Position numbers and translations under genes: made by a program
Part shown: piece by piece, positions 49,384-58,681 of the stretch
Position numbering within the stretch: position 1 is the first letter of the stretch
Layout: every line of letters begins with the position of its first letter
NCBI RefSeq assembly: GCF_018603905.1
Contig: NZ_JAHFZZ010000023.1
Span: 1 to 64,000, forward strand
DNA: 64,000 nt
From: Nonomuraea sp. NEAU-A123
GTDB lineage: Bacteria; Actinomycetota; Actinomycetes; Streptosporangiales; Streptosporangiaceae
Direction: 5' to 3'
The notes under the pieces: generated by a model
Database searches by the model: none
What the model was told of the DNA's origin: nothing
The model's input: the letters and a program-made list of their open reading frames with translations, nothing else

Positions 49384-51486
49384 TCACCAGCGGCTGCTGG
49401 TGAGGCTCACCTCCGAAGGGCCGCGGCCGGGGGTGCCGGTGCAGGTGTGGTTCTTCTCGGCCGGGTGGTCCCACAGTTTGGTCAGGCAGGTGCCGATGGC
49501 CTGCTGGCCGTAGTAATTGGGGTGAATGGATTCCTGCGACTGGCCCTGGGATTCCAGGACGACAAGGAAGCGGGTCCATTCACTGATGTCGCCGGGTAGC
49601 GGGTTCTGCAGAGAGTTGGCGGCGGTGGCTTGCTGCGCACGGTTGGCGCAGACCTCGTGGCCGTCGAACAGGTTGCGCAGGTCGAGGAATTCCAGGTCAT
49701 GGGCGCGCGCGACCTCCCGCAGCATGTCGGAGATCTCGGGAATGACGGTGTTACGGGCCCAGTCGGAGTCGTCGTTGAACATCGGGCAGCCGCCCACGTT
49801 GAAGCGCGAGTCGCTGAACTCGTGGTAGCGGTTCTGGTCGCCGGGTGGAATGGGAGAGGGGTAGGACTGCAGGACGAACCGGTAGGAGCCGGCATTGGTC
49901 ATGGCCCGCTGGATTTCGCTGACGGCCTGCTCGACCTTTCGCTTCGTCTGGACCAGGCCCTCACGGATGACAGGCGCCTGGTCCACGTGGCAGTGCTCGA
50001 TCCCGTGCTGCTTCTGCCATCTCTTGACGCATTTCTCAAGGACGGAGGCGAAGCCGAGGTCATTGCCGCCGATGGACAGAACCACCATCTGGACGTTGTA
50101 GTGGCGGGCGACGTGGCGGAGTTGGTCGGCCTGGGGAGGCTCTCCCTTGAACGTCTTTCCACCTGCGTCGGCCCCGATCACGTTGATGGTTTTGGCGCCG
50201 GAGCAGGCGAGGTTGATCCGGCGCAGTACGTTGATGGAAGCGCTTTGGATCTCGGCCGAGTCCGAGCGGTTGCAGCCGTTGTCGAAGGACTCCCCGTAGA
50301 CGCGTCGGGCGTTGTGACTGCACCGCAAACCGATCTTAGTGCAGTTGTAGGCGGCGCGGTCGGTCCCCCAGCGGTCCCCCAGCGTGCTCGCCGGGACGGC
50401 ATTGCCCTGCCAGCGGCCGGCCTCGCCGGAGATGTAGCTGTCACCGAGGGACACGATGGCGGTCCGGTCCACAGGTTTGTCGAGAACGGCCACACCGATC
50501 GGCAGTCGGCCGACGTTGATGGTGGTGGCTACCTCGTTGGTGGCGGTGTTGATCACCGACACGGTGTCCGACCGGTTGTTGGTGACGTAGGCGCGGGTGC
50601 CCGCGGTGTTGATCGCCACGCCACTCGGTGACTGACCGACCTTGATGGTGGTGGTCTCCTTGTTGGTGGTGGTGTCGATGACCGACACATTGTCCGAGAA
50701 GTTGTTGGCGACATAGGCGAAGGTGCCCGCAGGGTTGATCGCCACAGCGATCGGATGGTCGCCGGCGCGGATGGTGTCCGTGACCTTGTTGGTGGTGGTG
50801 TCGATCACCGACACGAGGTTGGGGTTGGCCGCCCCATAGTGCGTCACGTAGGCGCGGGTGCCGCCGGGCGTGATGGCCACACTCTTGGGGAAGCTCTTGA
50901 CGCCTATGGTGGCGACCTTGTTGTTGGTGTCGGCGTCGATGACCGACACGTTGCTCGCCCCGTAGTCGGTGACGTAAACGCGGGTACCGGCCGGGTTGAT
51001 CGCTACACCTGTCGGCCATTTGCCGACGGCGATCGTGGTGACGGAGGGTGGGTCGGTGGTGGTGTCGATCACTGACACGCTGCCCTCGCCGCTGTTGGCG
51101 ACGTAAACGCGGGTACCGGCCGGGTTGACCGCCACACCGCTCGGCAAACGACCGACGGCGATCGTGGTGACACCCTTGGTCTCGGTGTCCACCACCGACA
51201 CGTTGCCCGTGCTGTTGGTGACGTAGAGGCGGGTACCGGCCGGGTTGATCGCCATGTGGTTGGGAGAGCGGCCGACGCCGACGGGGGTGGTGGTCTTGTA
51301 GAGCGTGTCGATCAGCGACACGTTGTCCGAACCGCTGTTGGCCACGTAGAGGAAGTCCTGGAGCTGTGGGTCCGCGGTCGCCGGCGGAGATTCGGTCATC
51401 GGCACCGCCAAGCCCGCTGCGATGACAACCCCGGCCGCCGATACCCAGATCCGGGACCGCCGCACTCTCGTCTGACGTGTCAGCAT
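49384..51486 (-). CDS. secreted YVTN beta-propeller fused to SGNH/GDSL hydrolase
   Basis: The 700-residue exported protein has a signal peptide (about 1-38). Seven YVTN-type blades (about 44-335, each with YVxN...VSVIDTxT...INPAGTR) form a propeller. An SGNH hydrolase follows: block I IVSLGDSYISGEAG (Ser350), an Asn-containing block III (SIGGNDLGF), and the catalytic His in ESIHPNYYGQQAIG near 665. Six or more cysteines in the hydrolase suggest disulfides. It probably de-esterifies an extracellular substrate, with the propeller as a binding platform. Confidence 0.9.
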   Translation of the reverse strand: MLTRQTRVRRSRIWVSAAGVVIAAGLAVPMTESPPATADPQLQDFLYVANSGSDNVSLIDTLYKTTTPVGVGRSPNHMAINPAGTRLYVTNSTGNVSVVDTETKGVTTIAVGRLPSGVAVNPAGTRVYVANSGEGSVSVIDTTTDPPSVTTIAVGKWPTGVAINPAGTRVYVTDYGASNVSVIDADTNNKVATIGVKSFPKSVAITPGGTRAYVTHYGAANPNLVSVIDTTTNKVTDTIRAGDHPIAVAINPAGTFAYVANNFSDNVSVIDTTTNKETTTIKVGQSPSGVAINTAGTRAYVTNNRSDTVSVINTATNEVATTINVGRLPIGVAVLDKPVDRTAIVSLGDSYISGEAGRWQGNAVPASTLGDRWGTDRAAYNCTKIGLRCSHNARRVYGESFDNGCNRSDSAEIQSASINVLRRINLACSGAKTINVIGADAGGKTFKGEPPQADQLRHVARHYNVQMVVLSIGGNDLGFASVLEKCVKRWQKQHGIEHCHVDQAPVIREGLVQTKRKVEQAVSEIQRAMTNAGSYRFVLQSYPSPIPPGDQNRYHEFSDSRFNVGGCPMFNDDSDWARNTVIPEISDMLREVARAHDLEFLDLRNLFDGHEVCANRAQQATAANSLQNPLPGDISEWTRFLVVLESQGQSQESIHPNYYGQQAIGTCLTKLWDHPAEKNHTCTGTPGRGPSEVSLTSSRW

Positions 51487-51673
51487 CGGAACCCCCGTAC
51501 TACATGATGAGGGTCCTGTTCTAGCTGGGACGGCAGCTCACTCAGTGGGGAGACGCGCCCGGAAGGGGTTTCCTGGCTGATCATTGGCAGGTTGCGGAGG
51601 CAGCCGGGTTCCCGGATGCGCTAATCATTTCTAGGCACCTGCTAATGTTTGTTGGCATGTGCTGGAGGTTGAG

Positions 51674-52003
51674 GTGAGCGATCCCGCGCCGACGGGCGAC
51701 GACCTGGTGCGGGTGCTGGCCACCTTGTCCAGCCCGCACCGGCTGCGCGTCATCGCGGCCCTCGCCGGCGGCCGTAATTACGTGAGCCGACTGGCCCGTG
51801 AGCTCGGCATCAGCAGGGCGCTGCTCCAGGTCCACCTGAAGAAGCTGGAGGCCGCCGGTCTGGTTACCTCGCAGCTGGAGCTGTCGGAAGAAGGAAAGGC
51901 AATGAAGTACTACGAGCTACGCAGGTTCTCGGTCCACCTGACGCCGGAGCGCATCCTGGACGCCGTACGGACGCTGACCACCGACAAGGGCTCGGAGCGA
52001 TGA
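51674..52003 (+). CDS. ArsR/winged-helix transcriptional regulator
   Basis: The 109-residue regulator has a winged helix: VRVLATLSSPHRLRVIAALA, GGRNYVSRLARELGISRALL, QVHLKKLEAAGLVTSQLELS, KAMKYYELRRFSVHLTPE. There is no metal-binding CxC motif, so it is an ArsR-like protein with another signal. GTG 51674 lies five bases after GGAGG; a GTG at 51659 is in frame. The stop overlaps the next ATG by four bases. It may control the MMPL transporter downstream. Confidence 0.85.
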   Translation: MSDPAPTGDDLVRVLATLSSPHRLRVIAALAGGRNYVSRLARELGISRALLQVHLKKLEAAGLVTSQLELSEEGKAMKYYELRRFSVHLTPERILDAVRTLTTDKGSER

Positions 52004-52269
52004 ACGAGCACGAGTGGCAGGAGGTCATCGGCACCATCGGCATGTTCGTCCTGATCACCGCCGTCATCGTCACGGTCATCTGGCAGTTCGCCATCTCCTG
52101 GCGGGCCAAGGCTCAGCTGGCCCGCGAGGCGGAGTACAAGAAGATCGCCGAGACCGCCGCCGCGTCCCAGCAGCACATCGGGCAGCAGCTCGCCGAGATC
52201 AATGACCGGCTCTCGGCGCTGCGCGACCGTACCGACGCCATCGAGCTGGTGCTCAAGGACGTCGAGTAG
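52000..52269 (+). CDS. small membrane-anchored coiled-coil protein
   Basis: The 89-residue protein has one helix (about 13-33, VLITAVIVTVIWQFAISW) and a charged coiled-coil tail (AKAQLAREAEYKKIAETAAA, SQQHIGQQLAEINDRLSALR). Typical of a small partner translated with an ArsR-like regulator in actinomycetes, function unknown. Coupled to the regulator by an ATGA overlap and ended by a hairpin at 52286. Confidence 0.8.
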   Translation: MNEHEWQEVIGTIGMFVLITAVIVTVIWQFAISWRAKAQLAREAEYKKIAETAAASQQHIGQQLAEINDRLSALRDRTDAIELVLKDVE

Positions 52270-52285
52270 TCCCCGGGACATGGTT

Positions 52286-52317
52286 CCGGGCCGCCGAGCT
52301 GCAACTCGACGGCCCGG
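52286..52317 (+). terminator. hairpin terminator after the ArsR pair
   Basis: CCGGGCCG-C-CGAG-N6-CTCG-A-CGGCCCGG: a 12-bp stem with one mismatch, starting 17 bases after the stop. It separates the regulator pair from the MMPL gene. Confidence 0.75.
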
Positions 52318-52392
52318 GAGCGGGGAGACGAACCACCTCGCCGACAGGCGAGTTCGACAGGAACACTCCACCAACACCGAGGAGAGCAGTTC

Positions 52393-54657
52393 ATGCTGCC
52401 CGAAAGCAAATCGGCCCCTCGCGCCGGCACGCCGCCCGGCCCCGGGACGGCCAGGACCGGCGTGATCACGACCGTCGCGGGCTGGTCCGTCCGGCACCGC
52501 ACGCTGGCCATCGCCGGCTGGCTCGCGCTCGTCCTGGCCGCCGTGCTGTCCAGCGCGCTGGTCTCGGGTGACGACGCGCGCGCCGTCGACGCCGGCGAGG
52601 CGGGCCGCGCCCAGCAGATGGTGAACGCCCAGCGCGGTGACAACTCCGTACGGGAGAACGTGCTGATCCAGCCGCATGACGGCACAGGACGCTTCTCCGA
52701 CGACCCGGAGCTGCGCGCCGCCGCGAAAGACCTGGTGGCCCTGCTGGGCCGGACACCGGAGGCAGTTCGCGACATCGGCTCCCCGCTGGCGGCTCAGGGT
52801 GAGCGCTGGGTGTCGCGTGACGGTCGTGCCGGGCTGGTCACCTTCGAGGTGGCCGGTCCGGACGAACGGCGCGCCGACAACTACGCCGCCGCCACCGCAG
52901 CCGTGGAGCAGGCCCAGCGGCATCATCCCGAGGTGCGCTTCAGCCAGGCGGGCGACCGCAGCCTGTCCGGCGCGGTCGACGAGGGCATCAAGGACGATCT
53001 GGGGCGCGCCGAGACGATGTCCCTGCCGCTGACCATCGTGATCCTGCTGGCCGTGTTCGGCTCGCTGATCGCCGCCGGGATCCCGCTGCTGCTGTCGGCG
53101 ACCGTCGTGGCGGCCACGTTCGGACTGCTGGGGTTCATCGGGCAGTGGGTGCCGTTCAACAGCGCCGCCTCGGCCATCGTGCTGCTGATCGGCATGGCCG
53201 TCGGCATCGACTACTCGCTGTTCTATCTGCGCCGGGTCCGGGAGGAACGCGCCGCGGGCCATGACGTGCGCGAGGCGCTGCGGCGTACCGCCGAGACGTC
53301 GGGGCACGCGATCGTGGCCTCCGGATTGACCGTGATGCTCTGCCTGGTCGGGCTGCTGTTCACCGGCGTGGACGTCTTCAAGGGACTGACCGCCGGCACG
53401 GTCCTGGTCGTCGGCCTGGCCGTGCTCGGCTCGCTGACGGTGCTGCCCGCGCTGCTGGCCGTTCTGGGGCGCCGGGTGGACTGGGCCCGCGTCCCCTGGC
53501 TGGGCCGGCGCAGGATCGCGGCCGACGAGTCCCGCGTCTGGGGGCAGGTGGCCCGGACCGTGGTCGCCAGGCCGGTGCTGAGCGGGGCCGCCGCGGGCAT
53601 CGTGCTGCTGGTGCTGGCACTGCCCGTACTCGGCATCCGGCTCCAGGACGCGGCCGTGACCGCCAGCCTGCCGCCCGGCCTCTCCCCGGCGGTGGACTCC
53701 GCGACCGCGATGCAGCGCGACTTCCCCGGCGCGGCGACGGCTGCCCGGGTGGTCCTCGCCCGCGAGGACGGCGGCTCGGCCGACACCCGGCAGGTGCGCG
53801 CCGCGATCGACGGGCTGCATCGGCAGGCAGCCGCCAGCGGCGGCCTGCTGCTCGAACCGATCACCGCCGTCCCGGTCGGCCACGCGATGATGGTACGAGT
53901 GCCGCTGGCCGGGGCCGTCACCGACCCGGTGGCCGATCGGGCGCTGGCCATGCTGCGCGAGCGGGCGCTGCCCGCGGCGTTCGGGCAGGTGACCGGCGTC
54001 TCCTACGCGGTGACCGGCAAGACCGCCATAGCCCACGATTTCGCCGAGCAGGTGAACGAGCAGACCCCGATCGTGGTCGTTTTCATCCTCGCCCTGGCGT
54101 TCGTACTGCTCGCCGTGACGTTCCGGTCGTGGACGATCCCGCTCATGTCGATCCTGCTCAACCTGCTGTCCATCGGTGCCGCGTGCGGGGTGTTGGTCTG
54201 GGTCTTCCAGGACGGCAATCTGGAGTCGCTGCTGGGGTTCGGCTCTTATGGCGGGGTGGTGAGCTGGCTGCCGCTGTTCATGTTCGTCATCCTGTTCGGG
54301 CTGAGCATGGACTACCACATCTTCATCCTCAGCCGCATCAAGGAACGGCGGCTCGGCGGAGCCTCCGCCCGCGAGGCGATCGTCGGCGGCATCGCGGCCA
54401 GCGCCGGGGTTGTCAGCGGTGCGGCGTTCATCATGATCGGCGTTTTCACGGTCTTCGTGACGCTGTCCGCCATCGAGTACAAGATGCTGGGACTTGGTAT
54501 GGCGGTCGCCATCCTCATCGACGCGACCGTGGTCCGCGGCGTGCTGCTGCCGGCCGCGATGGCACTGCTCGGAGAGCGAACCTGGAGGCGACAAGCCGCC
54601 GTAGTAGGCACCGCCGGTGTGAACGAACGTCCGGCCCGGCGCATCGTCGGCGCATAG
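52393..54657 (+). CDS. MMPL/RND-family transporter
   Basis: The 754-residue protein has the MMPL layout: TM1 near 33-55, an outside porter domain (about 60-215), five TM helices, a second outside domain (about 395-530), five more helices, and a short C-tail. Motifs include IVLLIGMAVGIDYSLFYLRR (Gly-x-x-x-Asp-Tyr-x-L, proton relay) and VILFGLSMDYHIFILSRIKE. Twelve helices in total. It exports lipids or drugs by proton motive force, with the substrate unknown. The ATG is 11 bases after GAGGAG. It follows an ArsR-like gene that may repress it. Confidence 0.9.
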   Translation: MLPESKSAPRAGTPPGPGTARTGVITTVAGWSVRHRTLAIAGWLALVLAAVLSSALVSGDDARAVDAGEAGRAQQMVNAQRGDNSVRENVLIQPHDGTGRFSDDPELRAAAKDLVALLGRTPEAVRDIGSPLAAQGERWVSRDGRAGLVTFEVAGPDERRADNYAAATAAVEQAQRHHPEVRFSQAGDRSLSGAVDEGIKDDLGRAETMSLPLTIVILLAVFGSLIAAGIPLLLSATVVAATFGLLGFIGQWVPFNSAASAIVLLIGMAVGIDYSLFYLRRVREERAAGHDVREALRRTAETSGHAIVASGLTVMLCLVGLLFTGVDVFKGLTAGTVLVVGLAVLGSLTVLPALLAVLGRRVDWARVPWLGRRRIAADESRVWGQVARTVVARPVLSGAAAGIVLLVLALPVLGIRLQDAAVTASLPPGLSPAVDSATAMQRDFPGAATAARVVLAREDGGSADTRQVRAAIDGLHRQAAASGGLLLEPITAVPVGHAMMVRVPLAGAVTDPVADRALAMLRERALPAAFGQVTGVSYAVTGKTAIAHDFAEQVNEQTPIVVVFILALAFVLLAVTFRSWTIPLMSILLNLLSIGAACGVLVWVFQDGNLESLLGFGSYGGVVSWLPLFMFVILFGLSMDYHIFILSRIKERRLGGASAREAIVGGIAASAGVVSGAAFIMIGVFTVFVTLSAIEYKMLGLGMAVAILIDATVVRGVLLPAAMALLGERTWRRQAAVVGTAGVNERPARRIVGA

Positions 54658-54770
54658 CGAATGTATTAATCCGGGCAGGCACTCTGATCTCACACGAACG
54701 CCCCCGATCCGGCAGAGCGGGCTCACCCGGTGATCGGGGGCGCAAACCTCACCGGTGAGGAGTCCACCAC

Positions 54771-56033
54771 GTGTCCAAGTCGGCCGACGCTTCCTCCGCG
54801 ACGGCGAACCGCTCGTATCGCGACGTGCTGCGCAACAAGCGCGTGGCCGGGCTGCTGCTCGGCGACATGCTGGCCAACATCGGCACCGGCATGATCATCG
54901 TGGCCATGCCGGTGCAGACCCTGCGCATCCACGGGCACTTACCCCCGGCGATCGCCGTCGGGATGGTGGAGGCGGCCCCGTTCATCCTGTCCACGGTCCT
55001 GGCACTCGGCATCGGCCTGGGCCGGGTCCGGATACCGCCCCGTACCCTGCTGATCGCCGACTGCGCGCTGCGGGCGCTGACCTTCACCGGCCTGGGCATG
55101 GCCGCGGTGACCGGCCGGCTCAGCCTGCCCATGCTGGTCGCCGGGCTGCTGCTGGGCGCGGCCTTCCGGATGGCCGGTGCCAGCAGCCGCCGGCTGCTCG
55201 TCACCTCGATGGCGGACGAGGCAGAACGGTACGGCGTCAACGGACTGCTGGGCCTGAACGGCAATGTCGCGCTCTACGTGCTGGGACCCGTGGCAGGCGG
55301 GCTCATGGTGGCGGCCAACGGGCCCGGCGCGGTGTTGTTCGTCGACGCGTGCGGTGCGCTGCTGCTGATGGCCTGCGTACTGCGCTGGGTGCCGCGGACG
55401 GGGGCGGAGTCGAAGGAGCCCACGGACGCGCAGGAGGACGAGTCGGGCTGGCGCATCCTGCGCCGCCGCCCCGTGGCCGCCCGGCTGCTGGTCGTAGTGT
55501 TCTTCTTCAACTTCTTCTACATGCCGATCGAAGTGGCACTCCCCTTGTACGTCCAGGGCACCCTGCACAGCGGCGCGTCCGGTCTCGGCCTGCTCTGGAG
55601 CACGCTGGGCGTCGGCGCGATCGTGGGTGCCGCTCTGGTCAACCTGATGCGCGGCCTCCCTCAGCGCCGGCTGCTCGTCGCGATCATCGGCCTGTGGGCG
55701 CTCTGCCCGATCGCCCTGGCCGCCGTGGACAACCTGACCGCCGCGATGATCGTGTTCGCGCTGGGCGGTCTGGTCTGGGCGCCGTTCACCCCCGTCGCGT
55801 ACAGCTTCCTGCAGTCAGGCCTGCGGCCCGGCGAGCAGCAGCCGGTGGTGACGCTCTGGACGACGGGGGCGACGATCGCGGCCCCGCTGGGCCTCGTGGC
55901 CGGCGGCCCGCTCATCCAACTGACCGGTACGGTCACGGGCCTGGTCGTCTCGGGCCTGCTCACCCTGCTGCTGGTGCCGGTCGCGGCGGTGAGCGTTCTG
56001 ACACGGTCACCCGAGAACCCGGCGCAACCTTGA
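54771..56033 (+). CDS. MFS transporter
   Basis: The 420-residue protein has about 12 hydrophobic helices in two halves with a charged loop in the middle (GAESKEPTDAQEDESGWRIL). The N-terminal LRNKRVAGLLLGDMLANIGT and internal helices suit the MFS_1/enterobactin-exporter-like group. It is probably an exporter of a small molecule. GTG 54771 follows GAGGAG. It runs in the same direction as the MMPL gene after a 113-base gap. Confidence 0.85.
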   Translation: MSKSADASSATANRSYRDVLRNKRVAGLLLGDMLANIGTGMIIVAMPVQTLRIHGHLPPAIAVGMVEAAPFILSTVLALGIGLGRVRIPPRTLLIADCALRALTFTGLGMAAVTGRLSLPMLVAGLLLGAAFRMAGASSRRLLVTSMADEAERYGVNGLLGLNGNVALYVLGPVAGGLMVAANGPGAVLFVDACGALLLMACVLRWVPRTGAESKEPTDAQEDESGWRILRRRPVAARLLVVVFFFNFFYMPIEVALPLYVQGTLHSGASGLGLLWSTLGVGAIVGAALVNLMRGLPQRRLLVAIIGLWALCPIALAAVDNLTAAMIVFALGGLVWAPFTPVAYSFLQSGLRPGEQQPVVTLWTTGATIAAPLGLVAGGPLIQLTGTVTGLVVSGLLTLLLVPVAAVSVLTRSPENPAQP

Positions 56034-56129
56034 GGGACGGGAAGCGCCATTTTGGTGCGGGACGCCTGTCATCCGTATGCGCCTCCCAAGCGGTAGTCAT
56101 CGCCGGAGACAACGAGACGGAGATGATGG

Positions 56130-56630
56130 ATGGACGACGGGTTCGCCGAGTATGTGGCACAGCGGCACTTACGGCTGTGCCGGACGGCATATCTCCTCGC
56201 CCGGGACTGGGGCACGGCCGAGGATCTGGTGCAGACCGCGCTGGCGAAGGCATGGGTCGCCTGGCGGCGGATCGAGGGCAACCCCGACCCCTACGTCTAT
56301 CGGATCATCGTGAACACCCACGCGTCGTGGTGGCGCAGGCGATGGCGCGGGGAAGTGCCGGCCGAGAGCATCCCTGAGACGGCCGATCCACGCGACCCGG
56401 CCGCCGAGGTGGCCGATCAGGCCGCGATGTGGAGCGCCATCGGCACCCTTTCTCCACGCCAGCGCGCGGTGGTCGTTCTGCACTACTTCGAGGGGCGGAC
56501 GCTCACCCAGGTCGCCGACATCGTCGGGTGCTCACTGGGAGCGGTGAAGGGCCAGCTCAGCCGAGCCCTCATCCGTCTGCGGGTCGATCCGGACATTCAG
56601 GCCATGAACTTGGAGAGGGTCCAGCGATGA
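56130..56630 (+). CDS. SigE-family ECF sigma factor
   Basis: The 166-residue sigma factor has region 2 (FAEYVAQRHLRLCRTAYLLA, RDWGTAEDLVQTALAKAWVA, YVYRIIVNTHASWWRRRWRG) and region 4 (IGTLSPRQRAVVVLHYFEGR, VADIVGCSLGAVKGQLSRAL). NTHASWWRRRW is the mark of the SigE/ECF41-distinct actinomycete group. It is coupled to its partner gene by an ATGA overlap (56627-56630). Confidence 0.92.
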   Translation: MDDGFAEYVAQRHLRLCRTAYLLARDWGTAEDLVQTALAKAWVAWRRIEGNPDPYVYRIIVNTHASWWRRRWRGEVPAESIPETADPRDPAAEVADQAAMWSAIGTLSPRQRAVVVLHYFEGRTLTQVADIVGCSLGAVKGQLSRALIRLRVDPDIQAMNLERVQR

Positions 56631-57406
56631 GGCACACCGAGAGCGATCTGCGGCAGTTCCTGACCGAGTTCGGCCAGGACCCCGCGGGCGGCGAACCGTC
56701 TGCTCATCTCGACGCGATCGTACGGCGGGGGCGCCGCATACGCCGTACTCGGCGGGCGCTGACGGCTGGGGCGGCCATGGCCGTCGCCGTCACGGCCGCC
56801 GGGCTGGTGAACGGCCTGCCGGCCGGACCACCCCGGGCGGACAAGACGTCGGTCGCCCAGCGTCCTGCGGACTCGGCTCAGGTCGATCCCGGGCCGAAGC
56901 TCCCCGCGAGCTTCCCCGTGGTGCTGGGGGCGGAGAAATTCGATCTCCCCCTCGCGTACTCCCAGCGGTTCGCGACGATGGGCGTCGGCCGGACGGTGAT
57001 CTTCACTCCGACCAGTTTCTCCACCGGGTACAAGGTGGTCTGCGACGATCCGCAGGCGTGGGTGGTCATAGAGGGAAGGGGCAAGGGCGGCGAACCGAGT
57101 GGTACGGCTGGACGGTGCAAGACTCCAGTGGGCGGGCATCACGACCAGCTTTCGGCACCCACCGACTGGCTGAAGCATCCGCAGTCCCTGCAAATCTGGG
57201 TATTTCCGGCGGACGCCTCCATCTTCGAGGCGGCGAAAGCCGTCAAGGACTGCAAGCCGACCCTGAAGTCGAAAGGGTGTGACGAGAACACCGTTTCCAG
57301 CGCACTGCGGCTCCCCGAAGTGCGTGAACGGCTGTCGGCCGAAGTCGGTGAACGTCCCGGCAACTGGGCCGTGGGGGTCTACGATCGACCCGCCGGAGCC
57401 GAGTAA
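56627..57406 (+). CDS. membrane partner of the SigE-type sigma factor
   Basis: The 259-residue protein has a cytoplasmic N-terminus (ESDLRQFLTEFGQDPAGGEP, with a basic VRRGRRIRRTRRAL), one TM helix (about 46-66) and an extracellular domain with four to six cysteines. It is probably an anti-sigma factor by position and topology; a ZAS zinc motif is not seen. Translationally coupled to the sigma factor. Confidence 0.75.
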   Translation: MRHTESDLRQFLTEFGQDPAGGEPSAHLDAIVRRGRRIRRTRRALTAGAAMAVAVTAAGLVNGLPAGPPRADKTSVAQRPADSAQVDPGPKLPASFPVVLGAEKFDLPLAYSQRFATMGVGRTVIFTPTSFSTGYKVVCDDPQAWVVIEGRGKGGEPSGTAGRCKTPVGGHHDQLSAPTDWLKHPQSLQIWVFPADASIFEAAKAVKDCKPTLKSKGCDENTVSSALRLPEVRERLSAEVGERPGNWAVGVYDRPAGAE

Positions 57407-57498
57407 CCCTCAGCACTCGCCCCTGGAACCCGGCCCTCGCGCTGATCGTTAAGGCGGACGGCTGACACAACCAATCTCGACAACAGGGAGACGACAGC

Positions 57499-58473
57499 GT
57501 GGTCTTCAAGCGGATGCTGGGTGCCTTCGGCGTGGGCGCGCCCTCGGTGGACACCGTCCTTTCCACCCCGCGGGTCCAGCCGGGCGGCATGCTGGCCGGC
57601 GAGGTACGGCTCAAGGGCGGCGACTTCGACGCCGAGATCGAGCACATCACCCTCGGCCTCGTGGCCCGGGTGGAGATCGAGCACGGCGACGGCGAGCACG
57701 CCGGGCTGGGCGAGTTCTCCCGCGCCCAGGTCTCGGGCCCGTTCACGCTGCGTCAAGGCGAGAACCGCAGCCTCGACTTCCAGATCCCAGTGCCGTGGGA
57801 GACGCCGATCAGCGAGATCGACGGTCAGCACCTGACCGGCATGGCGCTGGGCGTACGCACCGAACTGGCCATCGCCAAGGCCATCGACAAAGGCGACCTG
57901 GACATGATCGCGGTCGAACCCCTGCCCTCCCAGCTCCGCATCCTGCAGGCGTTCCTGCAGCTCGGTTTCCACTTCAAGTCCGCCGATCTGGAGGCCGGCC
58001 GACTGTACGGCGTGCACCAGGACCTGCCGTTCTACCAGGAGATCGAGTTCTACCCGCCCGCCCAGCACGCCGGAGTCGTGGGCGAGGTCGAGGTCACCTT
58101 CGTGGCCGGACCGGCGGGCCTGGAAGTGATCTTGGAGGCCGACAAGCGCGCCGGCCGTTACTCCGGCGACGCCATCGGCCGCTTCAACGTCAGCCACGAC
58201 GACGCGCTTCGTACCGACTGGCCCGGCGAGCTCAACCGCTGGCTGGCCGGGCTGACCCAATACGGCCACGCCGGGCTGCTCGGTGGCCACGGCTCTCATG
58301 GTCACGACGGTTATGGCCACCACGACCCGCATCATCACCAGCACGGCGACGGCCCCGGTTGGGGAACGGTGGCGGCGGCCGGAGCCGCGGGCCTGGTCGG
58401 CGGGTTCGTCGCGGCCGAGGTCGCCGAAGAGATCTTCGAAAGCGACGAGGAAGACGAGGGCGGCGACTGGTAA
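57499..58473 (+). CDS. Spo0M (sporulation-control) family protein
   Basis: The 324-residue protein has the arrestin-like Spo0M fold. It opens MVFKRMLGAFGVGAPSVDTV; FDAEIEHITLGLVARVE, then FQIPVPWETPISEIDGQHLT, and KGDLDMIAVEPLPSQLRILQ are the family marks. A His/Gly-rich segment (GHGSHGHDGYGHHDPHHHQH, about 255-275) could bind metal. The C-terminus has a glycine-rich helix and acidic tail (EIFESDEEDEGGDW). In Bacillus, Spo0M affects sporulation and cell morphology. Start GTG 57499 after GGGAGA. Confidence 0.92.
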   Translation: MVFKRMLGAFGVGAPSVDTVLSTPRVQPGGMLAGEVRLKGGDFDAEIEHITLGLVARVEIEHGDGEHAGLGEFSRAQVSGPFTLRQGENRSLDFQIPVPWETPISEIDGQHLTGMALGVRTELAIAKAIDKGDLDMIAVEPLPSQLRILQAFLQLGFHFKSADLEAGRLYGVHQDLPFYQEIEFYPPAQHAGVVGEVEVTFVAGPAGLEVILEADKRAGRYSGDAIGRFNVSHDDALRTDWPGELNRWLAGLTQYGHAGLLGGHGSHGHDGYGHHDPHHHQHGDGPGWGTVAAAGAAGLVGGFVAAEVAEEIFESDEEDEGGDW

Positions 58474-58498
58474 CGCGTCAGACGCCGCTGTCCGGGGA

Positions 58499-58521
58499 CG
58501 GCCCGCCTGGTTGGCGGGCCG
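58499..58521 (+). terminator. terminator of the Spo0M gene
   Basis: CGGCCCGCC-TGGTT-GGCGGGCCG is a perfect 9-bp stem, 26 bases after the stop, followed by CCTCTCTC. Confidence 0.7.
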
Positions 58522-58681
58522 CCTCTCTCGGGAGACATGCGCATATGCGGCACAAACTCGCTCCTTCCTCTCGCATTTGCCATAGGCAAGAAGACAAAGG
58601 CCCGCAGATGAGTGTGATCCCGTTCAATGGCGGGCATGCGGAGGCCAGGTGTCGTTTGGCGAGGAGGGGCCGGTGGAGCCC

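Noticed and set aside
51910..54726. Very long antisense open frame (about 938 codons) opposite the ArsR-like and MMPL genes
   Set aside because: Its product is Arg/Gly/His/Gln-rich low-complexity sequence typical of the complement of high-GC coding DNA. The plus-strand MMPL gene has clear motifs.
54755..56377. Long plus-strand frame overlapping the MFS gene
   Set aside because: Arg/Gly/Ala-rich product without hydrophobic helices; it is the shifted frame of the real transporter gene.
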